From NCBI GenBank assembly GCA_029465975.1, contig CM055753.1, forward strand, positions 3,553,643 to 3,617,642: a DNA stretch of 64,000 nucleotides, read 5' to 3'. Below, one piece after another: positions 46,591 through 60,262 of the stretch. The translations under genes were made by a program, and so were the position numbers. Source of the stretch: Dallia pectoralis. Its lineage: Eukaryota > Chordata > Actinopteri > Esociformes > Umbridae. The notes below the pieces were generated by a model. That model was not told where the DNA came from. It worked only from the letters and a program-made list of their open reading frames with translations, and ran no database searches. Numbering within the stretch: position 1 is the first letter of the stretch; each line of letters begins with the position of its first letter.

Positions 46591-49500
46591 TCATCATCTT
46601 ACTTTGATCCTGCAGAACCCCATTAGCATTCACACACTGATACGTGCACTGAAACATGCTCTTGTACAACGTTGTATGGACCTCTCCGGGTCTTTAAGCC
46701 TCACCTACAGCACTGGCTGCTGGGAAAATATGGCTCTCCCAGGGAAAGCATGGAACGATGTGAGCAACAAGGGCAGTTGAATGGTAATGCGATTTTCTTT
46801 GATGATCACATTTTGAAACATCCTTTCCTCAAACTTTCAGAACTTTTGAAACACATTATCGAAAGAATTTCCCCGGAGTCCATTAGAATGCGTTTCCACA
46901 TTAAAGACTTTAAAATTGTAATGAGCAATTTGTCCATATTGCATTTCCATCCTATTGAAAAGTGTTTCCTTGACTGCCCATTTCCGTACTCACGTCTCCT
47001 CCTATGTTTTAATTAAATTATGAAAGACGGAAATATCAAAGTGTGACACCGGGACATTATAGGTGTTGTGCACGAATGAGGTAACGGCAACGCGATAACC
47101 ACTTCTGTATCATGCTGTGAAGGATAACACAAAGTCTCCTGTCCAAAAATGGTAAAAGCACTGGCCTTGAAATTGAGGAAATGATGTGTGCGCCATGCAT
47201 CGTCACTTTAACCACTCAAATGCTGAGGATGTTAAGTGTCATTGTGTGTGTGGGTGTGCGTGTGTGTGTGTGTGTGTGTGGGCACGTATGTTGCTCTGTT
47301 CCTTTGTCAGCGACTGAAGTGGTTTGCATTTCACAGGTGATTGGCGCTCTTTGATTGCATCAGCAGCGAGGGCACACATCCACTTCACACTCCATTAGCC
47401 CTGAGGGAAAGAAGACATTCATTCCTTATTTTTGGGAGGTTGTTGTCACTGGTCCTGTTCCCCCTGTGGCCTCCCAGGGAAGGAGCAGTAATGTCCCCAT
47501 CCTAGTCTGGCGTTTCCCCAGACAGACAGTATAATGGCCAAAGTGTTCATTCTCCAGGCCTCCCCACAGAGCCCAGAGCAGCAGAACTGTTCCCATCTCC
47601 ATGTGTTGGGTCCGTAATATCAACAGGCCTGCCAGGGATGCTGATGTTGTAGTGTTGGAGACAGTGATGATGATGATGAGGTTGTAATAATAAACATTAT
47701 AGAGGCTGCTAGATACTTTGGTTTTGGTAGCACTTTATTTAACGTCACTGCTGTAAAGACTGATGGAGAGAGAGGCCCAGGACGCCAACGCTGCATCATG
47801 TGCTTAGCTGATAACCAACCCCATGGTCACAAAGGAGTGTGTGTGTGCGTGTGTGTGCGTGTGTGTGCGCGCGTGTGTGTTATGCTCTCATCGGACCTGT
47901 AGCCGCTGACTCTGGGTCTGTTATTTTCTTGCTGTTACACTGGTCATCATGAGGCTCTAAACCCATGACTTTACATTCCAATCTACTGTAATGAAACTAA
48001 GGAGCAGAGGACTGTGTGTGCGTATGCGTGTGCGTTTGTGTGTGCGTGCGTGTGCGCGTGTGCATGCGTGTGCGTGCTCATGTGTGTGCATGTGTGTGTG
48101 TGTGCATGTGTGTGTGTGCATGTGTGTGTGTGCATGTATGTGTGTGTGTGCGTCCAGTCTATGCGGTTCCTGCAAAACTTTTTTAGTGATTAGCATAATT
48201 GCAAACATAAAATATATGGGTGATCAGAATGGCATAGCTGGTTTAAATTGGGAGATTCTGGTTGTTATAAAGGTCTTGGTGCACGGTGTGGGATATTGTT
48301 ACAATATCATGTTGATCGCTAGGTGAGTGTTGGGTTTAAATTTGGGATTGGCTGTTACTTGATGTTTGTTTGTGAGATTGCACACTTTTATTTTCATTCA
48401 CAGTGTAGGTTCTATCGTAGGTGCGTGTTTGTTTAATCATTTGTAAATAAACACCACAAACGGGATTACTTGCTCTGCCTGGCTGACTCCTTAACCACTT
48501 TAAAGGATTAGTGATACATTACATACATTGTTGTACATTTGTAAGATATGACATTAGCAATTGCAGCATTTGATACGTTTTTGCAAATATGTAACGTTTG
48601 AAATGTTTTAGTCACACATTTTCATGTACACTAACGGTATGTGACATATCAAACTAGCCAGCAAACTAATTCAGCTGTCACAGATTTATGGTATTTTCTT
48701 ATCCCCTAAGACCAGGTTGAGGTAGAAGATCTTACTTACCAAAATTGGAGTAGACAAGGCTAATAATTATTAACAATGTTTTTCTATCCTCACATAAAAC
48801 GTCATCTTCACAGTGCTGAAGTGTTTAAAATAGCATACATCTGAATCAATTGCCATTGCCGAAAAAAGGCAAACAAAAATTACTAGTCAGTGTGGACATT
48901 TCGAGGTGAGGTTGAACTAAATAATCACGTGGCAACTTAGCAGCGGTCATATTGGGGCGACAGGAGGCGACCGGGTAGGTCAGCTGTGTACTCAGGTTGC
49001 TAGGCAACCCAAACAGTCATGGTGCTGTAGGCTGTCTGAAGCACAGAGAGACAAATGGAAGTGGCATATTGTGTGTGTTTCTGATTTAAAACATGTGAGA
49101 CCCACATTATAATTAACCTGAACCACTGACCAACCCACAGGTTAAAGGAGTACTTTCATTCCACCTGCAGGTTGATCTTTTGGAGGTCTTCCAGGACGCA
49201 TGAGTATCAGGCTCCACTGAGGAATAGTATTGGTGTGTGTGTCTGTGTGTGCATGGTTCCTGGAGGGGGAAGGGGGACTGAAGGGAGAAGTGATTTAGGA
49301 AGAGAGAAACATTCACAGCCTCCTGTACAATCAATTACCCGGCACTCCAAGCAAATGACCAGGAGCAGATACATGCCAGTGACGCATCAGACAACACGCC
49401 AGCAGAATAGATGGGCTATTAATGCCTTTAGACAGATGGAGGGAGGCAGGATCAGGGGTGGAGGGAATTCATCTAGTGGGGGGAGATGGGACTACTACTA

Positions 49501-51931
49501 TTTACCCACAAAGAAAATAATTATATTTTTCACTTCCAATCACTTTCCATTTGATTTGACCACATAGGTCAGGTGCCTTCTGGGTACACAAGCTGGGGGT
49601 TTGTATTTTGTTGTTCCACACCTCTTGTATCCTTTACCTATCACAAAGGGGTGAGCTGTGTTGTCACAGGGTGTTATGGGAGAGCACTTCTGTGTTTTGT
49701 GCACATTAGTTTATATATTAGTATAGGAAAATGGAACTAGAAAGGTGAGTGTTTTGCTACACCCATTATTACATCAGCCTGACTGTGTTAAGGCCAATGA
49801 ACTAAGCTAGATGACTCTGTAATGGCTTAGGGCTCCATGCATACTTTTGGACAATGTCTGGAATAACACATTGTTCCATCCCCACGCAGAGCCAGGAAAC
49901 ACGTTTGTGGTTGTTTTATGAAAAACAAACAGGCAAAAGGCGCAAACGGAAAACGTATAACTATACTTTGTCAAAATGAATTGCGCTGTATAGCTACTTA
50001 CTCATTTGATCAAAACATAGATACAAACAAACACTCACCTACATAAATCCATGGCTATGAAATAATGAGAAGCAAAGTGCAACATGACCCAGTGACATAA
50101 ATAGCACAACTAATCACCAAACTCAATCACCCTGGTGTGCCCAATCGAAACACTCAACCGGAAACCCCACTAAACCCCCAGAGTGGGGACCTAGTGTTTA
50201 ACACCCGTGACTGGGAGGTGTGCGCCTGGAGGTGTCAGTTTGCTGATATGATTCAAAACGATGCACACATTGGTTAACACGTTTTAACAAAAGCTGATAA
50301 AAAGTTTCAAGTCCTATCTTTGGTAAATCTGAATTGATTTGACTGTTACATATAAAATATATAAATGGTTCTAATAAAAGAGTAATAACCTTCTCTTTTC
50401 CTTCTTTAAAATTGAATTAACTCTGACATCAGTGTAATAAACTACCTTTAAGAAAAGGCTGATGATGTGCATTGGTATTTCTGCCTAGTTTTTGGAGGGA
50501 ACACACTTTAGAGCAATTTTCTTTCAACTTTGCATAAATTGGCATGTTGATTTTGTCTGTATCTGTATTTTCCAATGCTCTCTCTGCGGGAATTGTTGGT
50601 TGAAAGTCAGCTGAGATGGCATATCGTTATGCAGACACAATCAATATGACAGTTGAATAATGTTCTGTCATAAGGAAAGCATTCAGAGTAAATTCAGAGT
50701 GAACAATAAAAAGTCAATTTATCAAACATACGAATTGCCTTACGTGCGCCAGGGTCGTCTAGGTTAAGGTTACGCTGCTACAGTGGAGGACGTAGTCGAC
50801 AGAAGCCGTTATGCCGTACTGAATAAATCCACTATATCGGCATGACCAGCCAGTCATGAGAATACATTTGAACACTCCTGTTACTCACATTTATTTTGAA
50901 TGTGAGACAGCTTGGTCGTTGAGACAGCTTGGTCGCTAATATCTCATGCAGAACCTGAACAAATGTTTGGCCCTTCTGGAGGTTATGAGTCAAAGCCAAC
51001 CAGTGTGTATAAAGCTGTGTCGTAGACTGCATCCAGATGTTTCCATACTGAGTCGTCTGAAGCATGCATTGTATACACAGTACATTAACATAATCTACTA
51101 CTTTCTAGTTCCAAGCTACTGAAGTAGCTTGCACAGTTTCCTCTATGCTGAGATGATGTAAATTATATGTTTTAATAAAAGAAAACCATTCTGATATTCG
51201 TCTTCTTATCCGACTAGCTACATCATGCGACTTTTGTTGTCAAGCAGCTCACGCACACTTGCCGCTAGATGTATCTGCGTTTGTCTGTATTGTCCATGTG
51301 CCCTACAAGTGAACAAGCATTAATATCTAACCGATGTCCAATGTATTGTAGAAGGTAAACCCATATCTACCAGGTTATATACCAGAACCTAGCAGGGTAT
51401 AATTCATTTGTCTGTCAATGTGGGACATGCTGAAGTTTCCCGAGTCACTGCCGGTTGGATGGGGTTGAAGGTGGACGCCACTGCAGAGCTTCTTTGAATC
51501 AAACATAAAAGGTTTTCATTCACCTTTAAACAAACAAGGAAATGGCTAAAACTCGCCACACTTGACTGACAAGCAAAACATGAGCAGCAACAATGAACCA
51601 GACCCTGGGGAATCCGAGGAGACACACATACAAGGACCAATTCACTAATGGAGACCTGGTATGTGTGATGGATGACAAGACAATGGATGAGTCCGGAGAT
51701 GAGGCTGTGAATGCAAACCGGGAAACGCGGGGTGACGACATGTAATCTTCACAGTACCTTTGCATCAATTATTTGGTGTTCTCAGCTCTTTCTACAATCT
51801 CTGTTGTTATTTGACGGTATTTTAGTGTATTCAACATATCTAATTTCCACATATGTTTGGAATATGTTATTTGAAATTGGGACTAGGGCCTTTTTAGCGT
51901 GTTGCCCTTTGATTTGTTGCCCTTTGATGTG
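46591..51931. other. rarb intron 3 sequence
   Basis: No exon recognised. GT-rich microsatellites lie at 47243-47280, 47836-47880 and 48014-48152. The rest is single-copy AT-rich DNA. Confidence 0.5.
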
Positions 51932-52652
51932 TTGGACCTCGTCTTCACCAGATGCTGCCCGCTGACCAACTTTAAGACCACACCCCTACCGCTATCGGAC
52001 CACTTCCTAGTCTCATTCTCCCTCTCCCTCTCTTCTCGTGCATCATCAACTCCCAGCCTGGTGGTGGGTCGCATGAACACTCGATCCCTCTCCCCATCTG
52101 ATCTTGCTGCTTCTGTTCTTTCATCCCTCCCGTCTCCCGAATCCTTCTCCCTCCTGTATACGGAATCTGCCTCTTCCACCCTTCTAGCATCGCTATCTAC
52201 ATCCTATGACTCGCTCTGCCCTCTTTCCTCCCTGCCAGCCTGAGCAGCACCTCCTGTGCCATGGCTAAATGAAACCCTACGTAGCCACAGGAGAGAACTT
52301 CCTGCAGTCGAGCGGAGATCCACCAAAATTCAAAGCGACTTGGCTTCCCTCCTGTCCCTCCTCACCGCCTTCAACTCTAATCAGACCACCGCTAAAGCTG
52401 CTTTCTATCACCGGAAATTCCAGGACTCCGCATCCAACCCAAAAAAGCTCTTCTCCATCTTCTCCGCACTCCTCACCCCTCCTCCCCCTCCCCGTCATCG
52501 TCCTTTTCAGCTGACAACTTTCTTACCCACTTTCGACAGAAAGTTGACAACATTGGAGCATCATTTACCCATCCGCCAGAAATCACTATTTCCCCTCACA
52601 CTGACTCTGTCCCTGGTCTGAGTGCCCTCTCCACGCTCGGTCCGGAAGACAC
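51932..52652 (+). mobile_element. L2/CR1-like LINE fragment running into the assembly gap
   Basis: The + strand encodes the region between endonuclease and reverse transcriptase of fish L2-type LINEs: LDLVFTRCCPLTNF, PLSDHFLVSFSLSLS, WLNETLRSHRRELPAVERR and SNPKKLFSIFSALLTPPPPP. One in-frame TGA (52241-52243) and a frameshift near 52500 (after which FSADNFLTHFRQKVDNIG continues in another frame) show it is broken. The reverse transcriptase part would fall in the N gap; the sequence right after the gap is not recognised. Confidence 0.8.
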
Positions 52653-53152
52653 NNNNNNNNNNNNNNNNNNNNNNNNNNNNNNNNNNNNNNNNNNNNNNNN
52701 NNNNNNNNNNNNNNNNNNNNNNNNNNNNNNNNNNNNNNNNNNNNNNNNNNNNNNNNNNNNNNNNNNNNNNNNNNNNNNNNNNNNNNNNNNNNNNNNNNNN
52801 NNNNNNNNNNNNNNNNNNNNNNNNNNNNNNNNNNNNNNNNNNNNNNNNNNNNNNNNNNNNNNNNNNNNNNNNNNNNNNNNNNNNNNNNNNNNNNNNNNNN
52901 NNNNNNNNNNNNNNNNNNNNNNNNNNNNNNNNNNNNNNNNNNNNNNNNNNNNNNNNNNNNNNNNNNNNNNNNNNNNNNNNNNNNNNNNNNNNNNNNNNNN
53001 NNNNNNNNNNNNNNNNNNNNNNNNNNNNNNNNNNNNNNNNNNNNNNNNNNNNNNNNNNNNNNNNNNNNNNNNNNNNNNNNNNNNNNNNNNNNNNNNNNNN
53101 NNNNNNNNNNNNNNNNNNNNNNNNNNNNNNNNNNNNNNNNNNNNNNNNNNNN
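52653..53152. other. Assembly gap, 500 N
   Basis: Exactly 500 N, so probably a placeholder of unknown true length. It lies inside a LINE, a common place for assemblies to fail. Confidence 0.99.
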
Positions 53153-54090
53153 CCCTGGGTCTCAGCTTTATGCCAAACTTTGTTTCAAGTCTTTATCTCA
53201 ATTAACGACCGAGATACAGCTATTTATCTGAGAGGTGGTCTTTTGTCCCTTCAGTCTAGTGAGGTATTGCATCATCTCCTACACTGTCATTTTTTATATA
53301 GACGATGGGAGCAAAGCCCTATGGGAAATGAAGTCTTTACCTTCGATCAGGAAGTGTTTTCCTCATGGGGACTACAGTTTGCAGTGGAACAGATCGGGTT
53401 ACATGTTGTAAACGTAAAGTCTCGTCTGAATACGGCTTACTATGGAATACTGGATCATAAACGATGCTAATAATATCCCTGGGAATATAGGAAATGAAAA
53501 ACGTTCAACGTTGGCTGATGTAAGTACAATATAATCGTATTTTATCGCTTTGGTTAAAAAGTTTTTACAACAATGATGACGTCATCGCCGCCATTAGCAG
53601 TCCTTTCAATTGCTAGTAAAACGGTCTGTGTTTTAGCTATTTTAAAAAGGAAAACGTTGTTAGAAAGGGGAGATTCTAACCTTTATGCACAATATAAGCA
53701 TGTAGTAGATTATGAAACGGCCGTTTTTGAATTCGCGATCTCTAGTGGTTGTATAGGGTACTGCAAGTGTCCCGCCGGGCGGGACGCCTCTCAAGAAGTG
53801 GTTTTAAAGTGAATTCAACGTCAGTTTGAATATTAAATCACCATGGATTTTGTTTAAAGGGTGTGGGGATTTTATAGCTGTTTTCCACCATGGTGCAATG
53901 TCATATGTTGTGGTTGTAATCACCTGGAAACAAACTTGATTTAAACTGCCTGTTGGTTCATTACATTTGGGACAGAATCTGAACCAAAGATGAACAGTGA
54001 TCTACATGATGACAACATGATGTTTGGTGACATTGATATATGTATATATATATATGAACGTCCAGAGTTCTATAAACTGGACAAGCTGAC
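53153..54090. other. rarb intron 3 sequence after the gap
   Basis: Not recognised. The open frame into the gap (to 53470) ends in about 100 codons (e.g. YYGILDHKRC) with no family resemblance. A CCCGCCGGGCGGGAC palindrome-like motif lies at 53771-53785. Confidence 0.45.
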
Positions 54091-54375
54091 AGCAATGTCT
54101 CATACATCAATAGCTCATACAGCAATGTCTCATAGATCAATAGTTCATACATCAATAGTTCATACATCAATAGCTCATACAGCAATAGCTCATATAGCAA
54201 CAGCTCATTTAGCAACAGCTCATACAGCAACGGCTCATACAGCAACAGCTCATACAGCAATAGCTGATACAGAAACAGCTCATACAGCAACAGCTCATAC
54301 AGCAACAGCTCATACAGCAACAGCTCATACAGCAATAACTCATACAGCAACAGCTCATACAGCAACAGCTCATAC
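54091..54375. repeat. Minisatellite, 15-bp unit, ~19 copies
   Basis: AGCTCATACAGCAAC-type units with CATCAAT and CAGCAAT variants on the left and homogeneous CAGCAAC units on the right. Confidence 0.93.
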
Positions 54376-54689
54376 ATCATGTCTGAACGTTCTGGCAATC
54401 TCAGAAACTCCATTCACAAAAATCACATTCTTACTCATTCAAATGTATTTTCTGAGAGAAGGTCGTTAGAGGGGGAATGGTGGCTTTCTAGGATTATTTC
54501 CTGTCAATGTGTGAAATCCTTGTTTGAGGGACATCTCTTTGAGCGTTACAGTCTTCTGTTTCCTTTCTAGGCTCCTGACTGTGCTCTCACTGATCTCTCC
54601 TCAGCGTTTGTGTAATAAGGTGATCTTAATTAGGATATGCTGAATCAACTCAGCTTGCATTAGTCCCTCTAACTCTCTCCCCAACTGTT
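54376..54689. other. rarb intron 3 sequence
   Basis: Nothing recognised. Confidence 0.5.
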
Positions 54690-55860
54690 AAAGCCGCCAC
54701 CGGATTCAACCCCAAACCTTTGAACAAAGCAGCTCTCTTAGATATCATTATCACTAATATGCCTACCAAGAACGCTGCTGTGGTCTTCTGCCAAGATCAC
54801 TGTAGTAGCGCTTTTGTCTGCAAAAGCACCGCTGTTCAACGCACACTCCTTTTGCACGCGTCAATTGGCGGTTAAAAAACATCCACGTTCAAACATTATG
54901 TGATCTGGCAGCTGTACACTGACCAAACATTAACCTCATCCCTTCTGTTAAGAATGTGTTGTCCTATTTTACATACTATTTTCTTACCGTTGTTAATAAA
55001 CAAAATGTCCTACTCAAGAAGGTGTGTGATAAAACTGCTACAGCCCATGGATTTAATATAATTGGTCTTGGCTTTTCCTCCTTTAACACTGGCTCTGGTC
55101 CATAGGTTTGGCCTCCAAAAGCACCTCTGAAGGGCAGCTGTTTAGGGAATCAATGAGTCAGTGCATTCAGGCAGTAAGAATGCAGATTCGTACAAACATA
55201 CCTCCTATCAAGGGCTACTGCATCTGGCCCTAAAAAGGTCTAGAACACAGTGACATCCAAACAAATCTCAGGTTCACAGCACTCAAATGTAGTAGTGGCC
55301 TAAACTGGACCTTACAGATCAGCCGGCCTGGATAATGTTGTACGCTGTCCACCTCGGTTACCTCAGACTCTGTCTCCTGGTTCCTAAGCTTCTCATTACA
55401 AACAGCTGTAATCTTACCGGGTTGGTTAACTGCTGCTGTCAGTCCTGTTTTCAAATGGGGTGACGAGTTTGTCCCTGACTGTAATATGCCTCAATCCTGT
55501 CCTAGCTGCTTGAAGGTGTCCTTCATCACTGCTGACAAGTCTACTCTTGTAAAAATGGCCGTCTTGCCTTTCCTCAACACTGGCAATGTATTGTTTATGC
55601 TCGCCACTTAAATGGGCCTTAATGTATATGATTTAATTGGCTACAGTGCTATCTGTGATAACAAACTATTTACCCATTTGGGATTGTTAATTGTAGTTTA
55701 CGTGAACGTCCCCCTCTGCTCTAGTGCTCGCCTAAACATCTGCTACCCAAATAGTAACTTGAACTCTGTTGTATTTCCCACTCTGGTCACTCTTAAAGCC
55801 AGCGCCGCTATTGGTCGACACTCAGTCATTTCAGTTTGGGTTCATTAACACAGCCAGACA
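54690..55860 (+). mobile_element. Old, degenerate non-LTR retrotransposon (LINE)
   Basis: Scattered fragments read like a fish LINE ORF: NKAALLDIIITNMPTKNAAV followed by VVFCQDHCSSAF near 54725-54810 (endonuclease end) and AVLPFLNTGNVLFM near 55560-55600, matching the 'LPLLDYGDVVYM' motif downstream of the reverse transcriptase. Many stops and deletions separate them. The clade is uncertain (CR1/Rex1-like), and boundaries are approximate. Confidence 0.55.
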
Positions 55861-56520
55861 TTCGTACCCTTGACGTGACCAGTGTGGTTCAATCACTTGG
55901 ACAGCCATTTGCCTCTATGTCACCGTGACCCTGAACCTCTGAGAACAGTGTGTTGGTCATCGCTGCTCCAGTATTAGAGAGTAATAGAGGCTAAACCAAG
56001 CATTCTATTACTCAGACCTCTTGTATTTTGTAATCCCTTTTTGCCGCAGAATGCTATTTCATTTTGTGGTTTCACTTTGGTTAATACGAATTCCATTCAT
56101 TTTTTCATTTGGGTCATTCAGTTGATACGATTCACCGGAACCTTTAAAAAGTCAAGCGTTTTATTAACAAGTTGGTTCAGAATAGTACGAAAATACAATA
56201 TTTTCTCATTGGAAATATATTCGCTTGGATTTGGTTGACACAACTCACTGTCTTATGACTTACAATGACCTTTGAGAAAACATTTCAGAATTGACCCTGA
56301 ACCAAACTTTTCTAAAGCCGGAACAACTTTCCATATATTTACTGACCTTTAAAACAACTTCAAAGTCATTGCAAGTAAGTTTATATCTAAAAACAAACCA
56401 GAAACCACTGCAGGCACTACAAAATAGCTGTAGTGTGTTCTCTCTGGTCATCATTAGCACACATACTTCTGTATGTTTAATGAATTATGTGTTATTTCAT
56501 GATTACTATGTAGAATAAAA
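55861..56520. other. rarb intron 3 sequence
   Basis: Nothing recognised. Confidence 0.5.
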
Positions 56521-56935
56521 TGCCTGTTGTTTAGTGAGGGCCTGTTGTTTAGTGAGGGCCTGTTGTTTAGTGAGGGCCTGTTGTTTAGTGAGGGCCTGTT
56601 GTTTAGTGAGGGCCTGTTGTTTAGTGAGGGCCTGTTGTTTAGTGAGGGCCTGTTGTTTAGTGAGGGCCTGTTGTTTAGTGAGGGCCTGTTGTTTAGTGAA
56701 GGCCTGTTGTTTAGTGAGGGCCTGTTGTTTAGTGAAGGCCTGTTGTTTAGTGAAGGCCTGTTGTTTAGTGAGGGCCTGTTGTTTAGTGAGGGCCTGTTGT
56801 TTAGTGAAGGCCTGTTGTTTAGTGAAGGCCTGTTGTTTAGTGAAGGCCTGTTGTTTAGTGAAGGCCTGTTGTTTAGTGAAGGCCTGTTGTTTAGTGAAGG
56901 CCTGTTGTTTAGTGAAGGCCTGTTGTTTTTATTCT
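56521..56935. repeat. Minisatellite, 18-bp unit, ~22 copies, with polar variant order
   Basis: The unit is GGCCTGTTGTTTAGTGAG or the same with final AA. Reading left to right the last-base variants run nine G, then A, G, A, A, G, G, then seven A. Otherwise the units are identical. Confidence 0.96.
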
Positions 56936-57099
56936 GCATAGCAGATCTCTGTATTATAGCCACTAACTTTGATATGGATCTGCTCTTTGTTTCTACATTC
57001 AAACACACACTATTCTACATAACCATCAGTGTCTATTGAGGTCATTCAATCCCAATCTCTATTATTGTCTCTCTCTTCTAATTAGGGAAATGACCATCA

Positions 57100-57326
57100 A
57101 ACAGTGTGTATGCAATGTGTGTGTGTGTATGCAATGTATGTGTGTGTATGCAATGTATGTGTGTGTATGCAATGTGTGTGTGTGTGTGTGTATGCAATGT
57201 GTGTGTGTATGCAATGTGTGTGTGTATGCAATGTGTGTGTGTGTATGCAATGTGTGTGTGTATGCAATGTGTGTGTGTATGCAATGTGTGTGTGTGTATG
57301 CAATGTGTGTGTGTGTGTATGCAATG

Positions 57327-57358
<32 letters not shown>

Positions 57359-57798
57359 CAATGTGTGTGGGTGTGTGTGTGTGTGTGTGTATGCAATGTG
57401 TGTGTGTGTATGCAATGTGTGTGTGTGTGTATGCAATGTGTGTGTGTGCATGTGTGTGTGTGTGTATGCAATGTGTGTGTGTGTGTGTATGTGTGTGTGT
57501 ATGCAATGTGTGTGTGTGTGTGTATGCAATGTATGTGTGTATGCAATGTGTGTGTGTGTGTGTGTGTATGCAATGTGTGTGTGTGTGTGTATGCAATGTG
57601 TGTGTGTGTGTGTATGCAATGTGTGTGTGTGTGTGTATGCAATGTGTGTGTGTGTGTGTATGCAATGTGTGCGTGTGTATGCAATGTGCGTGTGTGTATG
57701 CAATGTGCGTGTGTGTATGCAATGTATGTGTGTGTGTGTATGCAATGTGTGTGTGTGTGTGTGTATGCAATGTGTGTGTGTGTGTGTGTGTGTATGCA

Positions 57799-57833
<35 letters not shown>

Positions 57834-58678
57834 CAATGTGTGTATCTAATGTGTATGTGTGTGTATGCAATGTGTGTGTGTGTATGCAATGTGTGCGTGT
57901 GTATCTAATGTGTATGTATGTGTGTATGCAATGTGTGTGTGTGTGTGTGTATGCAATGTGTGTGTGTGTGTGTGTGTATCTAATGTATGTATTGTATGTG
58001 TGTATGCAATGTGTGTGTGTGTGTGTATGCAATGTGTGTGTGTGTGTGTGTGTGTATGCAATGTGTGTGTGTGTGTATGCAATGTGTGTGTGTGTGTGTA
58101 TGCAATGTGTGTGTGTGTGTGCAATGTGTGCGTGTGTATCTAATGTGTATGTATGTGTGTATGCAATGTGTGTGTGTGTGTGTGTATGCAATGTGCGTGT
58201 GTGTATGCAATGTGTGCGTGTGTATCTAATGTGTATGTATGTGTGTATGCAATGTGTGTGTGTATGCAATGTGTGTGTGTATGCAATGTGTGTGTGTGTA
58301 TGCAATGTGTGCGTGTGTATCTAATGTGTATGTATGTGTGTATGCAATGTGTGTGTGTGTATGCAATGTGCGTGTGTGTATGCAATGTGTGCGTGTGTAT
58401 CTAATGTGTATGTGTGTGTGTATGCAATGTGTGTGTGTATGCAATGTGCGTGTGTGTATGCAATGTGTGCGTGTGTATCTAATGTGTATGTATGTGTGTA
58501 TGCAATGTGTGTGTGTGTGTGTGTATGCAATGTGCGTGTGTGTATGCAATGTGTGCGTGTGTATCTAATGTGTATGTATGTGTGTATGCAATGTGTGTGT
58601 GTGTGTGTGTGTATGCAATGTGCGTGTGTGTATGCAATGTGTGCGTGTGTATCTAATGTGTATGTATGTGTGTATGCA

Positions 58679-58719
<41 letters not shown>

Positions 58720-59430
58720 CAATGTGTGCGTGTGTATCTAATGTGTATGTATGTGTGTATGCAATGTGTGTGTGTGTGTGTGTATGCAATGTGTGCGTGT
58801 GTATCTAATGTGTATGTATGTGTGTATGCAATGTGTGTGTGTGTGTGTGTGTATGCAATGTGTATGCAATGTGTGTGTGTGTGTGTGTATGCAATGTGTG
58901 TGTATGCAATGTGTGTGTATGCAATGTGTGTGTGTGCAATGTGTGCGTGTGTATCTAATGTGTATGTATGTGTGTATGCAATGTGTGTATGTATGTGTGT
59001 ATGCAATGTGTGTGTGTGTGTGTGTGTGTGTATGCAATGTGTGTGTGTTTGTGTGTGTGTATGCAATGTGTGTGTGTGTGTGTGTGTGTGTATGCAATGT
59101 GTGCGTGTGTATCTAATGTGTATGTATGTGTGTATGCAATGTGTGTGTGTGTGTGTGTGTATGCAATGTGTGTGTATGCAATGTGTGTGTGTGCAATGTG
59201 TGCGTGTGTATCTAATGTGTATGTGTGTATGCAATGTCTATGTATGTATGTAATGCGTGCGTGTGTATCTAATGTGTATGTGTGTATGTAATGTGTATGT
59301 GTGTATGTAATGTGTATGTGTGTATGTAATGTGTGCGTGTGTATGTAATGTGTGCGTGTGTATGTAATGTGTGCGTGTGTATGTAATGTGTGCGTGTGTA
59401 TCTAATGTGTATGTGTGTATGTAATGTGTA
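57100..59430. repeat. Compound TG / TATGCAATG array, 2.3 kb
   Basis: (TG)n runs of 4-20 repeats are punctuated by TATGCAATG and, from about 57840, by a higher-order element GTGCGTGTGTATCTAATG then TGTATGTATG. Towards the right it degrades to TATGTAATG units. All six frames are open for long distances by chance. Confidence 0.96.
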
Positions 59431-60262
59431 TGCTTACTTTTGATGGCTTTCTAACTAATGTATTGTTATCTTAGTAACACCACAACCTAATCAAAAGTGT
59501 GCATCAATTAGATATTCTAGCTAGCTAACTAAAGATGTAAAGTTGGTGACTTTGGCCCACTAGTTTGATATCTATATCCATCACAGCCAAGTAAATTCAG
59601 CAGTTAACGTTAGCTAACGTTAGTTACTGTGGCTTTACAAGCTAAAGCTGGACCTTTGATGTTGCTCTTATTTTTTATGATGCATGGACGGGGCCATCCT
59701 AATAACCTCTTATCTCTCGAGATACCGTGTCATTTGTGCGGAGCGGTGTAGAGTCATTTCACACATTGACGCGCCATCACTTGCAACCAAGGTTGCCACA
59801 GCAATAAGACGTGGGTGCTACATTCAAACGCGAGGGACATCCATAGATCAGCCTCTGTCATCACGTCGAGATAATGCCTGGTCAAATAACAGTCTGTCCT
59901 TCTGAACCCGAGCTCCTTTTCTTATTCAGTGATGTTTTTTCGCTTCCATGTTGTCCATTGATGACACTAAGCTTACAAAGAAGAGCTGTGTGTGTTCTGT
60001 GGCTGGTGGTTTGGCATCTTCTGGTCTAGGTACTATCAGTTTCACCACGACAGATACAATGGAAGGAGATACTGCATGGACTTAGGTTGTCTAGTCATTA
60101 GTGGAGGTTGATATATATTATTCCAGATCATCTGCTCTAGAATCACAGATGTTTTAGAACACTAACACATTTCAATAGTTGATATTTCCAAACCTAATAG
60201 GCTTATTATTTGACAATGAACTTGAGATATGCATTCATGTTTATTTCCTTTCTGTTTTTCAG
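59431..60262. other. rarb intron 3, distal end
   Basis: Single-copy sequence before exon 4. It contains a TAACGTTAGCTAACGTTAG palindromic repeat at 59604-59622. Nothing else recognised. Confidence 0.5.

Noticed and set aside
46076..46780. Overlapping 197- and 227-codon frames (HHLSRLKDN / MMVVLQSGE repeats)
   Set aside because: 27-bp minisatellite artefact on both strands.
57036..59291. Many long cysteine/valine- or histidine/threonine-rich open frames on both strands
   Set aside because: Pure consequences of TG/ATGCAA repeats lacking stop codons in any frame.
59604..59622. TAACGTTAGCTAACGTTAG as a protein-binding palindrome or attachment site
   Set aside because: Short AT-rich palindromes of this kind are common by chance, and nothing nearby supports a role.
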